Shown in pieces: positions 12,131 to 23,585 of a DNA stretch of 64,000 nucleotides (position 1 is the stretch's first letter; every line of letters begins with the position of its first letter). The notes beneath the pieces were generated by a model. That model saw only the letters and a list, made by a program, of their open reading frames with translations, was not told the DNA's origin and searched no databases. The translations under genes were made by a program, and so were the position numbers. The DNA comes from Oopsacas minuta (taxonomy: Eukaryota > Porifera > Hexactinellida > Lyssacinosida > Leucopsacidae), in assembly GCA_024704765.1 (NCBI GenBank), contig JAKMXF010000357.1:82678-146677 (forward strand), read 5' to 3'.

Positions 12131-13660
12131 AGCACTTTTACATGGGCTTGTACTTAACTATAGGGTACATTCCAATCTGCCTGACAACTTTTAATTTGCT
12201 TCCATCAGTCCTGATGCAACATATTCATGTAAACAACGACTCAATTTACGTACATACTAGTAATCAATCGAAATTTTCCAAGCCAATAAGCATTACTCAT
12301 TTATGAGGAATACTTTTGCCGAGTATATATATGAGCCCGTCTTATAGTATTACTAAATTAACTTCGCAATAAATTTATATGTTACACAATATTGTCCAGA
12401 ATTTTTACCTCCGATAGCACTGACTTAGGAGTAAGAGGGAATAAAGATGTACAATCAAATTCGCTTTATCCTCTCCATATTGTTTCCTCCTTACATGTCT
12501 ATGTTTCTACATACTATTTACAGGCCATACTTTATTGTCTCTCATTTATTTGCCACATTTAACATTTAAATATTGTAATTTAATGAGTCTTCCTTTTGAC
12601 CAACATATTAGTGTCTTATTCACCCGTACCCTCTCATTAACCAAGCAAGCGAATATATTATTTACCATTAATTAGCGTGTATATAACTAAAGTGCACCAT
12701 GCACAAGTCAGCATTTAGCATCATATGGTTGCTATATATGGAAGGTTAACAATCTAGATATTTATGCCAATAGGGGCAAACCGACACAGGGTTGGTTAGG
12801 GATCATCCTAGCGTGAATACACTGATGGTTAAGTGGAAATGTTGTCAACACAATAATTCATTCGTTTTGTCGATATGTTCCCTAATTTTCTCTTGATTAA
12901 CATTCATATTTACTAGTACTTGGAGCGATAAATATTGTCCTAATATCAATTAATTAACAAATAGATAGAAAAATACACAAACCAATTACAAAAATATTTC
13001 AAGACCCTAGTCCTAATAGTCTAGGCAGTAAAGGTGACACGGCTGGACATCAACAATCATTTTAGTATCGGCCACTTATATAATACTAGTTGTGTTGTAA
13101 TAGGAAGAACACTAAAATTCTTAGATCACCGTCTGTGCAGACTTAAATTTATCAAATGAATTTTGTGGATTATACTTATATTTACTAAATAACAATTCTA
13201 GCAAAGAAAGATAAAATTGAATTTTACACATCTTGTTAGACATTAATTATGTTAAATTCGAATTCTAAGTCCCTGTTTACCCCAATTTAACAAGTGGAAG
13301 CAAATCTCTAGGATAATTTTGAAAAGGTTCACCAAAAGGTGTGAAAATTGATTATTCATATGATAAATCAGTCTATACATATATTTAATAGAATGTATTG
13401 ACAATTAGAATTGCAGTCTACTTCAATACGAATACATTAAAGTGCTAACATATTACATACACTCCATCAAAACGAATTTTATGCATCAATGCCTAGTTGT
13501 ATATCTCTATAATATGATTGAGCTAAAATACAGAGATGTCAAAAGGTGTAAAAATATATACACATTGGAAATTTTCAAATGTGAGGTGCGCAACTAGATG
13601 TCACTACGAGTACACATGCCAAATTTGGCTTCAAAATCTCTAAAGGTGTGAGCAGCAGAG
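12130..13660. other. Intergenic, no gene recognised
   Basis: This is AT-rich sequence with no frame that resembles a known protein. The last 150 bases before the GATA microsatellite look like a satellite-associated repeat, but I have no second copy in the window to confirm that. Confidence 0.3.
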
Positions 13661-13671
13661 CGAAAACATGA

Positions 13672-13696
13672 TTAGATAGATAGATAGATAGATAGA
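13672..13696. repeat. (TAGA)n microsatellite
   Basis: Tandem TAGA units, about six in a row, directly after a short run ending 'gaaaacatgat'. Confidence 0.85.
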
Positions 13697-13869
13697 CTTA
13701 TATACTAAGTCCCCATTTAGAACTGAGTCACTATACTATGGAATAGAATTCATCAACACAGTGAAACCACAAGACTACTAAGCGATGCGAATTGGAAATG
13801 AAGAACTGCATGGGTTCAGCTGCCACATCTTGACCATCGCCCACTCCAATTGGTAGCTGCACCCTCAGG

Positions 13870-13980
13870 ATTGAAGAGGAGATTTGACACATTAGCAGGG
13901 AGAGAGAGAGGAAAGAGAAAGTGAAGATTCATACCAAAGGAATGGAGATAGTGAAGCGTATGCATGAGCACCATCATACG
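13870..13980 (+). mobile_element. MULE/FLYWCH-type element copy 1, first segment
   Basis: The segment is homologous to the reverse complement of 23418-23520 (shared 'atggagatagtgaag' and 'gagcaccatcata'). It is cut at 13980 by the RAG1-like transposon and resumes at 19469. The reading 'RMEIVKRMHEHHH' fits the His-rich end of a FLYWCH-type zinc finger that commonly precedes MULE transposases. Its true left end is not defined. Confidence 0.6.
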
Positions 13981-15360
13981 CACAGTGGGCTATTATTGCG
14001 AATTACTAGTATTAGGGTTTTACGCGTTCAATTTTAGAGATAGGCTTATAAAATACATTATTACTGTATAGTAAGTCGACTATTGCAGTTCTTTTGTTGA
14101 TTTCAATTTTGTTGTATCACATCAGGTTTTCAATATATGACGTAATCTTAATTACCATATACAGTAATACAGAAATCTAGATATACACTAAACTGAGATG
14201 TATTAAAAGAAATAGAATATGAATATATTATGGCTATGGTAACTGAAGAATAACTAAAATAAGAATATCTTACTGACGAATTAATGTTAAATGCAAGAAG
14301 AGTTCATCTATGGAATTTTGAAGGAAAGAATCTTAATTATCAATATTATTTGTAACGTTTTCACCTTGCCTGTTTTTTACACAATTCTTTTGATGGCCTA
14401 CTTGACCACAGGTGGAACAAATGATGATCCTTCTGAATTTTTCATTCAGAATTGGACAACCATAGATGTAGAGTCTCATTGCAACTTCACTTAACCCACT
14501 TAGAAAATCTGATCTCCTGCTTAAATGTGTTGAGAACTCTCGGATCAACTTATGTCCTTGTTCTAACCCTTCTTCAGAAAGACTACACAATCCTACCCTG
14601 TCATTTCTCTCAATTAACTCATGAGCATGAGCCAAGAATTTGTGGAGTGTATTGCTATTAGATACCCAGGGAAAGGTTTGTAAGATTAGTATGTAGGTTT
14701 CTTGACTTACACACGAAATCTGTCTACATCGACAACTTCATTACTATCAGCAACTCTGAGCAATGCAGATAGATTTCTGTGAATCTCTGTCAGAGCATCT
14801 CCATAAACATTGGTACAAACGATAAAGAGATCCTAAAACACTGTTTTTTATATGAAAAAAATGTTCTTGCCATGTTACCAGTGCTTGTGTTCCCACTTCC
14901 TCCTGGTTGGTGGAATAATAAGTTCGTAAGCACATGGATACGCTTGCATACTAAACCTCGATAATCTCACACCATTTGATCTTCAGTCCACTTGGACTTT
15001 CCTGCTGCAATTCGGTAGATGAGGTTCAAAAACCAATCTAAAATCCTTAGGTAAGAATGTAAAGGTGCTGCAGGAAATACATCAATTCTACTTGCAGGTT
15101 CGTGTGTAATTCCACACCGTTGCTTTGTATTGTAGCTCATCAGCTCTTTTCTATCAGAGGTTAACTGACCGATTGTCTCTTTGATATCCTCTATCGAACC
15201 ATCTAAAGGAAACCCGCAAACAACTTCGTAATGCTCTTGATATCACTTCGGGTTGCTTTGCAGGCAATACATGGCGCTCCTCCTTTACCTGTTATTGTTG
15301 CTAAGGTTTTTCCGTCAAACATTGAAGCTTTAACTTCCACTGGAACCTGACCATTTAGGT

Positions 15361-17685
15361 CAGGCTTGTCCAACCTTTTTTGTTCGCGGGCCAAATGAGG
15401 GCTTCTTTATCTACTTGTTGGCCGCACGACATTGGATATATCAAGGTAGCATGATGTTATTTATTTGGGGATGGCGTTAATACGGATTATTTCAGAATTG
15501 AAAAATCACTATATGTATTATTTAATTATAGTAAACTTTAATGATAAAGAACATATCTAATGGGATATCTGACTTTGTTTTTGTTTACACAAAGAGTCAA
15601 TATCTGCTCGTACACTTGATATCGCAATCCGTAATATTCCTGATAGATGAGTGTCTGTCAGGAGTGATCTAGACTTGCTTTTAACATTTTTCATCATTGA
15701 GAAAAGCTGTTCACAGCAATACGTGCTGCCAAATAAGGAAAGGAACCTAAGGGCGTGTTGCGATAAATTAGGAAATAGATCCGATGTAACATATTGACCA
15801 TAAAATGTCAGAAGGTCATGCTCTGCAAAAGCTCTCTTTCTCTCCGAGTTATTTTGTATTTCAATTAGTTCCAGTTGGAACATTTCAGGAGCATTAGTGG
15901 CATCAGTTCCAAACGGATCTGCAAACAACTCCATTTCATCGAATTTGTCACTAAAATCAGAAAATCTTAGTTTAAATTCATCGATTAAGCTGTTGATCAG
16001 TGCAGAATACTTATCATGATTCACTGTCTCACTTTTTCTTGAAGATAATGTTGAGAAATGTACCACCTTTTTCAAAATAAATTGTTGGTGGAATAATTGT
16101 AATTTGTTGATGAACGCTTTGACATGCTCATACAGGTTGTTAACGAATTGTTTTCTTCCTTGTAGTTTCAGATTTAAATCTGCGAGATACTTAGTTATGT
16201 CAACTAGAAATGCGAGATCATTCAACCACTGATCATCATCCAGAAAGCTCACATCCTTTCCCTTAATGGTCATGAATGTTTTTATTTCTTCAAGTAGTGA
16301 CCAGTATCTGGCTAGAGTGGACGCTCTGCTGAGCCAGCGAACTTGGCTAAAGTAAATAACATCGTTATAGTCTGATCCTATCTCTGCAAGAAACACTTGG
16401 AATTGTCTGTGATTGAGTCCCTTCGACCTTATGAAATTGACTGTATTGACGACATTTTCCATCACATGTTTCATATCTAAGGTTTTTGTACAAAGTTGTT
16501 CTTGATGAATAATGCAGTGGTATGCCATAACAGGAGAGGTCATTGATTTGAGCATAAGGCTAACAAAGCTTTATGCTTTCCTGTCATCGCAGGGGCTCCA
16601 TCGGTTGTTAAACCACTTAGTTTTTCATCTGCAAGTTTGAATTTCATAAACACATGTTTTACTACATTGAAAATATCTTGCCCAGTAGTTGTGCCTTTCA
16701 TTGGACATAAGTCGAGCAGTTCTTCGATTATTTCGAAATTTTCTGTGACACCACGTACAAAGATTGCCAGTTGAGCTGTGTCGCTAACATCGGTACTTTC
16801 ATCAAGGGCCAAGCTGTAAAATTTGCAAGCATTGAGTCGTTTAATTAGTGAAATTTCAATGTTGGATGATAAATCATCTACTCTTCTAGCAACAGTTTGA
16901 TGTGACAGACTGATGCTCTCTACTATCGACTTCTTATTTGGGCATGCCACAGATGTAAATATGTCTAAGCAGTCTTTTACAAATTCCCCTTCAGACAATG
17001 GTTTTCCACTCTTGGCTATCGCTTCTGTTATCAGAAAGCTGATCTTTGTTGCTGTCTCAGAACTTAATTTAACGGCTTTGAAGAAAGATTGTTGACTGTT
17101 GATGCTATCCTTCAACAGGTTCACCCGATCGATTCTCACCTGACCTGTAAGCGTGTCAAATGTATCTGCATGTTTAGTAGAGTAATGTCGTTTGATATTA
17201 TACTCTTTGAATACAGCTATCTTCTCCTGACATATCAAGCACAATAAGTATTCGTTGTGTTCTACGACGAAAAAATCTAATGTCCATGAGGATTTGAAAA
17301 CTCGACATTCACTATCAATTTTCCTTTTCTTTGCTTTAATCACGGGAGTTGACATATTTGTTTTGTAGTTATTTTAATATTGTTTAAGATGGTTTATTAT
17401 TTGGAATTTATATGAGCTGTTCGAGTTGAGAGAAACCCAGTTATGTGACAGATGATTACTCAATCAAAACTAAATTACAAAGTTATTTAAGGATTTTTAA
17501 GTTATTGAAATCACACTTTTCTGAAATTGGTTTCATTCAATTTGGTTTTGCAATATTGGGTTTCTCTTAATTGAGTTCGCTCAAATAGGTTTCACTCAAT
17601 TAAATATCGCCACCAACTGATAACAGTTCCCGAGCATGTTGGCGGGCCGGATTGTGGCCCGCTGGCCGTAGGTTGGACAAGCCTG
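15361..17685 (-). mobile_element. GTF2IRD2/ZBED-type hAT transposon, nearly intact
   Basis: The inverted termini CAGGCTTGTCCAACCT (15361-15376, and reversed at 17670-17685) are flanked by a perfect 8-bp duplication ATTTAGGT (15353-15360 and 17686-17693). The element is 2325 bp long and contains one transposase gene broken by a single frameshift. It sits inside the RAG1-like gene, between its D600 and D708 regions. The perfect duplication and nearly open gene show this is the youngest layer of the nest. Confidence 0.95.
15557..17355 (-). pseudogene. hAT transposase (GTF2IRD2-like) with one frameshift
   Basis: The protein is in two overlapping frames, 17355-16540 (271 residues) and 16555-15557 (332 residues), which would join by a 1-base change near 16545-16560. 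The first part starts MSTPVIKAKKRK and has a BED-like zinc finger (CLIC...KRHYSTKH), then YSLALDESTDVSDTAQ with the first catalytic Asp and TTDGAPAMTGKH with the second. The second part has CIIHQEQLCTKTLDMKHVM and VRWLSRASTLARY, as in the hAT-derived half of vertebrate GTF2IRD2. It ends with the dimerisation region STYCCEQLFSMMKN, carrying the catalytic Glu. Total length of about 600 residues is normal for this group. All three acidic residues are present, so inactivation may be recent. Confidence 0.92.
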
Positions 17686-19468
17686 ATTTAGGTGATCAAA
17701 ACGATTCTCATTTAGTGAAACAATTTCAGGGTTTAGTAACTTGCTCAATTCTATCACAGTGTCAATAGTCTCCTTTTGGCAAATTGGTGCTACTGGTTGG
17801 TTTGAAAAACAGGAGTTAGGATGCCGATTTTCCCACAGAACAATCCCGAATCGATCTATTACCTAACCATGAAGACAATATAATTTCGTCGGTCTATATT
17901 CAAGTCTGGCAATAACCCAGGAGATGAATGAGATCCAGAACCATCCAGTCCATGCTTGATTTTGAGTGTTAATAGATAGAAGTGTGGTGCAGGAAAATTT
18001 AGCACACACTCTTTTAACAACCGGTCAAAGAGAGAAATTACATGTGATGAGTAAGATTTATAGACCCCTATAGCATTGGAAACATTTGGATACCAGTCGA
18101 ATGTTGAACAATTGATTTTCTAATTTCACTAATTTTTTCCCAAGTTGCCAAAACGAGGCCTTCTGATTGGAGATAATATTTAAGATATCTCCATTTTCCT
18201 TTCCTAAGCATAAGTTGATATGCTAAGAATGTTGATTTTTCTGGTGAAACTATGTTACTGAGGGCTGGTATCAATTCTTCGTTATAGATTTCCAAGCGAT
18301 ATTTGCGATGCCTTTAAAACCAATTTGTTCTACAGCTACAATATACAAGAGGAGAGCAACGTAGCGAATAACAGAAATATTTTCAAGTTGTGCTAACTGA
18401 CGGATGGAAGTAAGTATCCCAGTCTGATCAAGCCTTATATTCTTTGAACGAACTTGAATGTCATCAATTGATTTTCTCCTCTCTACATTTGGAACCAATA
18501 TAACACCGCTTTCTACATTACAGCCTGAAACAGAAAGGGATGATTGGGTGATCTTAGGTTTAACAGTCCATGGAATACTTGCATTCCACACTCACCATCT
18601 AAGCTCTCAATAGATTTCTTACTCTTTCTGAAATTAAATGATACTTTAGACATTAGAGAGTATACAGAATGTCTCTTGTCTTCCTCGAGATTTAGTATAC
18701 GCACCACTTCATCTGCTGTTTGATTGATATCATAGTCGTGAACCTTCAATATGATAGCCAAGTCAAGACGTGTTTTGGGCTTTCAGATACTATTGTTGAT
18801 TAGAGGTTTAATAGGTTATCAAATTAATGAACTTGTATGCTATCTCGTGATGTGCAGTATATATAAATAATTATTACGTTATATTGGTGTAAAATTACCA
18901 TGTAATTACATTACATTATACCATAGCAACGTAGATGTGAGAATGGAATTTGACAATATTTAATATATTGCGCAATGAAGCGGTATTTGTACTTTTAATA
19001 TAATGGTTATATTACTTGACAAGAATACATACAAAAATTCAGGGTGGAAACTAGTGGAAACAAATTTTGCTGCCAACAGGATGGCTTATGGCTGAGAGAA
19101 ATTTCTACAAAATCTTCACAGTATTGTATACGTAATATCTGATTACTCTTTCGCTCCTGAAGAAATTCAACGATAGATTCAAATTCAACGCACTCACTTT
19201 GCTTGGAAAGCATGTAAATGAACAATAGTATGTATCATAAATTCAACAGATTACTGAAATAGCTTCAGTCATTTATATAATGTATGCATAAACATAGAAG
19301 ACAGCAATGAAGTCCTACATTTGATTGACCACAAAAATAGAAATACTTACTGTTTCATCTGATACTTTACATATCGCTTGTTGAATATCTAGAATCTAAT
19401 TCATAATTCAAAATGGTATAAATTGAAGGTAAGAATTTGGGCCTAATGTACCTTAGTAGCCCACTGTG

Positions 19469-20398
19469 CATACGCCTGACTTCAAGGCTCCGGCATGCTG
19501 ACTTGGGACACAGGATAGCTCTCGCCATGTTATCAATGAAGGTATGCTGACATCATCAGAGGATACTGCTGCTAAACTACCTAAGTTGGACAGCCTATAG
19601 CGGAAATACAGGATCAGCGTGTATGTATACTATCAGCCTCAGTTGAGACAACACTCTGGGAGAGTTGGTTCTACCTGCAAAATACCAGCGGACAGCCAAG
19701 GAAGAGCAGTGACTCTGATGCAGATGATGTACACGAATGCCTCATCTTTGAGACTAACGCAACCTCGGAATGCTGCAGCGAAGCAAGATGTGGCTAGCTG
19801 ATGACACCTTCAAGACGGTACCTCCCCTCTTGGCCCAGGTTTATGTCGTACATGGACTTGGTGGCGGTGATAATCCTATGAAGACTGTCATTCGCTGCCA
19901 GGACTATTCATCAACTGTCCAACAAGGCGAAGTATGCCTACTTGAGGATGTGAATGCAGGTCCGCATACTCTGTCCCCCTTGCTCAGCCTCAGAAGATAC
20001 ACAGAGACTTTGAGAAGGGCGCGATTTCCAGCTTTAGGGATGTCTGGCCTAATACAGTGATGAAATGCTGCTACTTCCACCTCACACAGAATATCTGGAG
20101 CCATATGCAGGCCTGCACCCTGCCTACACACATGATGAAGAGCTAGCCATGCGCATCCGGAAGATACCAGCCATAGCATTGGCCAGACAAATCTAGTATC
20201 CGATCTATTTGACCAAGTGGTAATGGACATTCCCTTACGATCGAGATAGGCGATCTAGTCCGCTACTTTGAGAGGACGTATATAGGGCACACAGTAGCGA
20301 GTAGATAGCAAATAGCGGCGATGTACCTCATTCACCTGTGGAAATACCATACCGGCATGCCCTTAGGTCTCGCTCATACAACCAACGCCGTCATAGGC
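19469..20398 (+). mobile_element. MULE/FLYWCH-type element copy 1, second segment
   Basis: This continues the element cut at 13980. It matches the reverse complement of 22690-23417 at high identity, including a run encoding MYVYYQPQLRQHSGRVGS in both copies. The reading MLQRSKMWLADDTFKTVPPL then LAQVYVVHGLGG matches the start of the MULE catalytic domain (usual form W.ADGTFK..P.LF.Q.Y..HG), with the first catalytic Asp region as ADD. Frames are broken before and after it. After about 20398 homology stops and resumes at 22093. Confidence 0.75.
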
Positions 20399-22092
20399 TA
20401 TTCTAAGGAAATTTATGTGACCCTGTGCAGATCTATCTTTTGTGTACTGCAATTATTTTACAATAGATTGCCAAGAAATAGGATCCTACTGAACAAACTA
20501 TAGGAAAATTCGTCCCATCGAACTTCAAAATTTATAATGCGTTTTAGTCTTAAGAGGTTAATATACCACGAATTTCCAAGTTTCCCCCCTTTACCCCACC
20601 CCCAAATGTATTTTATTGCATTTTTGATAGTTCTCTATGTTACGAAGATGTGGTAAATTTTTAGAGCTCTATCTTAAATATTCTCTGAAATATTTAGATT
20701 TTGGCTGACACCCCCTAACTTGGGCCTCAAACCACCCGAACATAAGGGTGAAGTATACCCAAAAAGACACACCAGTGGTAAAAATTGATGAAATATGAAG
20801 TATTGCAGGAATAGTATCTACTATATGTGTATAACATGATGTGAAGATTTCATAGCACCTGCTTCCATAGTTTTTATGATATTTGCTCCCAAAGGTCATC
20901 TTTTCCCGTACCGTTGTATACCAGATTTTGGGTTCCTGAGGGGGGTACCATGAGATTACCTCATGAATTGCTACTGTATGAATGGGTATCAAACATACTA
21001 TATTGTACTATGAGTATAAGGGCTATTTATGCTTATTTGTAATGTAATTTGCAAACTATTTACAACAAATGGGCATTATTTTCCATAGGAAGGTGGTGTT
21101 TTTCCTTCCTCAATTTCCTAGTAACTTTTCAACTGCCATTTTCACGTCTCAAAATTCATAACTTGGCATGTATACAAGCTAGATTCAAAACTAATGGTGT
21201 GGGAGAGATCTCGTACCCTTGATAAAGGTAAGTTGAAAGGATATACAATATAAGTTGAATTTTCAAAATGTTTAGCCGGAGATAAACTGATAGACCAAGT
21301 AGAGTGAGGTATGTTTGCTCGTTGCTACATATCGAAATTCTAATCAACTTACTATTCGTTCTAGGCGATTACGATTACATATCTATGTAGATTACAGAGA
21401 TATCCTTGCTCAACGTTTCACAATATACTTTGAAAGTGTACCAGTTAAAACTATTAGATCATTCTTATATATAGTTGTTAAAATATTGTTGCATTTTTGG
21501 ATACTAGTCAATGTTCCAAAATCCTCCTAAAATCTCAAAGAGATCGAACAACTAGAACTTATCGCAGGTGTGTACATTGTTTTTCTAGCTCTTTAGTTCC
21601 AATAGCAAATGTATAGAAGAATGTTGACAACCCGCAGGCATCATCAATTAGTAAATTTACTTCATTTTGCCACTTTTCCAAATGCAATGTCTGACCTATG
21701 GACAACGTACTAAATTTTCATAAATGGAAGAATTGGATTTGAGAAATGAATGTTCGTCTTGTAATGTTTACCACAAGCAGTTGTGTTCTACAAAATTAAT
21801 ACTTTCACCAACAGTTACAATACATGTAATGCTGTCAAACAGCTCTTTCCAAGTTATGGTAAAAGATACTGCTTCCTTGATATACATTCCGGTTTTTGTA
21901 ATTGTCCTCTTTCAACATTAGACACTGTCGAAATATTTTCAGCATTGCATGATTTTGTATAAATTCTTGTAAGTTAAAAAGAATATCTACTACTTAAATA
22001 ATACACACGAAAATTAAATAATTCACACTTGAAGTTTAAACGCACTTAAATGTCTATTAATCACGCAAAAATAGTCTATGAACTCCGTAGAG
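20399..22092. mobile_element. Unclassified insertion within MULE copy 1
   Basis: The inverted partner at 22.5-23.4 kb runs without a break across this point ('ggcatagcaccacagcttc'), whereas here 1.69 kb separates 'gtcatag' (20398) from 'catgatactacagcttc' (22093). I see no terminal repeat, duplication or recognisable protein in it. A 107-residue frame on the minus strand (20992-20669) resembles nothing I know. Confidence 0.5.
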
Positions 22093-22270
22093 ACATGATA
22101 CTACAGCTTCAATGCCACAGTCGGCAACCATCACCCCACATGAAGTTCATCCTCGCCCTCAACTGTGAGGAGGGTCTAGTGGAAGTTTGGCATGCTAACT
22201 ACCTTGCTGAGGAGCCACCAACCAAGCAAAGGAGGCCTCAGCAGAGCGAGGAACGCTGAATACTAAATTC
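22093..22270 (+). mobile_element. MULE copy 1, third segment and left arm of an inner palindrome
   Basis: The segment is inverted relative to 22495-22680, sharing 'ccacagtcgg', 'aagttcatcctcgccctcaa' and 'gaggagggtctagtggaa'. It encodes a plausible C-terminal MULE-type stretch (MKFILALNCEEGLVEVWHAN). The 224 bp between the arms (22271-22494) are not duplicated. Confidence 0.65.
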
Positions 22271-22494
22271 GGAGAATTTATCCATCAGACCATCTAATGC
22301 GAAGTTCCATTTAAATGCACGAAATCATTTCAGCCTAAGAACGGATGTTACTCTTCCATAGTATCTAGCCCTCAAATAAATTTGATTCGATATAATACTT
22401 TAGAGATTAATATGTTAATCCGCTCCCAGACTGAAATATGTGCTACACCCTGCAACAACTCCATTTTAGTAGGACCTGGAAATAGGATTCACGA

Positions 22495-23540
22495 ACTAGA
22501 GCATCCAACGCTCATCACTCGGCTGAGACCTACTCCGCTTGGTTGATGGCTTCCCTGCAAGGTAGTTAATATGCCAGACCTCCACTAGGCCCTCCTCACC
22601 CTTGAGGGCGAGGATGAACTTCCATATGGCGGGGTGATGGCATCCGACTGTGGTATTGAAGCTGTGGTGCTATGCCACTACTGCAATGGTTATACCAGGG
22701 AGACCAAAGGGCGTGCCGATGTAGTAGTTCCACAGGTGAATGAGGTACGTCGCCGATATATGGTATCTACTCGCTAATGTGTACCCTATATACGTCATCT
22801 CAAAGTAGTCGACTAGAATTCACTACAGTGTTAGGGCAGACATTCTCAAAGCTGGAAATCGCGCCCTTCTCAAAGTCTCTGTGTATCTTCTGAGGCTGAG
22901 CAAGGGGGACAGAGTATGCGGACCTGCATTCACATCCTCAAGTAGGCATACTTCGCCTTGTTGGACAGTTGATGAATAGTCCTGGCAGCGAATGACAGTC
23001 TTCATAGGATTATCACTTCCACCAAGTCCATGTACCACATAAACCTGGGCCAAGAGGGGAGGTACCGTCTTGAAGGTGTCATCAGCTAGCCACATCTTGC
23101 TTCGCTGCAGCATTCCGAGGTTGCGTTAGTCTCAAAGATGAGGCATTCGTGTACATCATCTGCATCAGAGTCACTGCTCTTCCTTGGCTGTCCGCTGGTA
23201 TTTTGCAGGTAGAACCAACTCTCCCAGAGTGTTGTCTCAACTGAGGCTGATAGTATACATACACGCTGATCCTGTATTTTCCGCTATAGGCTGTCCAACT
23301 TAGGTAGTTTAGCAGCAGTATCCTCTGATGATGTCAGCATACCTTCACTGATTACATGGTGAGAGCTATCCTGTGTCCCAAGTCAGCATCCCGGAGCCTT
23401 GACGTCAGGCATATGATGGTGCTCATTCGTACACTTCACTATCTCCATACCCTTGGTACTAATCCTTGCTTTTCACTCCACTCTCTGCTCATACTGCCAA
23501 TGTTTCATCTCTAAAACTCCCCTAGATCTATATTCGCTGA
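22495..23540 (-). mobile_element. MULE/FLYWCH-type element copy 2, inverted
   Basis: The copy lies in opposite orientation to copy 1 and is uninterrupted, so it shows the original order of the three copy-1 segments. It encodes the same broken frames (MYVYYQPQLRQ..., MLQRSKMWLADDTFKTVPPL...). Both copies share the same frame breaks, so the disruption came before the inverted duplication, or both descend from one non-autonomous source. Its outer end near 23540 merges into 'gcgcctgtaggcgcg'. Confidence 0.7.
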
Positions 23541-23585
23541 AATTCATGCGCCTGTAGGCGCGTTGCATACGCCTGGATGAAATCC

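Larger units (their letters stand above)
14333..18761 (-). pseudogene. RAG1-like recombinase, disrupted gene
   Basis: RAG1-family enzymes are DDE transposases that cut at CAC-type termini. Reading the minus strand in order: an N-terminal region (18761-18068, three frames) also found in the copies at 39.2 kb; the D600 region at about 17950, KHGLDGSGSH, where the Asp codon is now His (17952-17954); the hAT insertion; the D708 region MFDGKTLATITGKGG with Asp at 15314-15316; a CIAC pair as in the RAG1 zinc region; GITHEPASRIDVFPAAPLHS; then HKFLAHAHELIERNDRVG, which follows RAG1's HKTLAH..EIIERD closely and keeps both His; then SEEGLEQGHKLIREF, with the E962 equivalent at 14561-14563 (RAG1: SEGNESGNK). 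A C-terminal CSTCGQVGHQKNC knuckle follows. Frameshifts, stops and the insertion make it a pseudogene. Transib was considered; the E-region and knuckle fit RAG1-like better. Confidence 0.87.
13981..19468 (-). mobile_element. RAG1-like transposon with RSS-heptamer termini, inactive, carrying a hAT insertion
   Basis: The termini are inverted repeats CACAGTGGGCTA: at 13981-13992 and, reversed, at 19457-19468. The first seven bases equal the recombination-signal heptamer CACAGTG. The direct repeat CATACG flanks both ends (13975-13980 and 19469-19474); the uninterrupted MULE copy at 23.4 kb shows the empty target as 'catcatatgcctgac'. Removing the 2325-bp hAT element and its 8-bp duplication leaves about 3155 bp, occupied mainly by one RAG1-like gene on the minus strand. 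No Kelch-repeat (RAG2-like) frame is present. RAG and Transib elements are known for CAC-starting termini and 5-bp duplications, so the 6-bp repeat is slightly off. Confidence 0.85.

Noticed and set aside
13981-19468. Calling the element a Transib rather than RAG1-like
   Set aside because: Transib has a related DDE core, but the HxxxxH...ERNDRVG...EQGHK block and the C-terminal knuckle fit RAG1-like better. A phylogeny would settle it.
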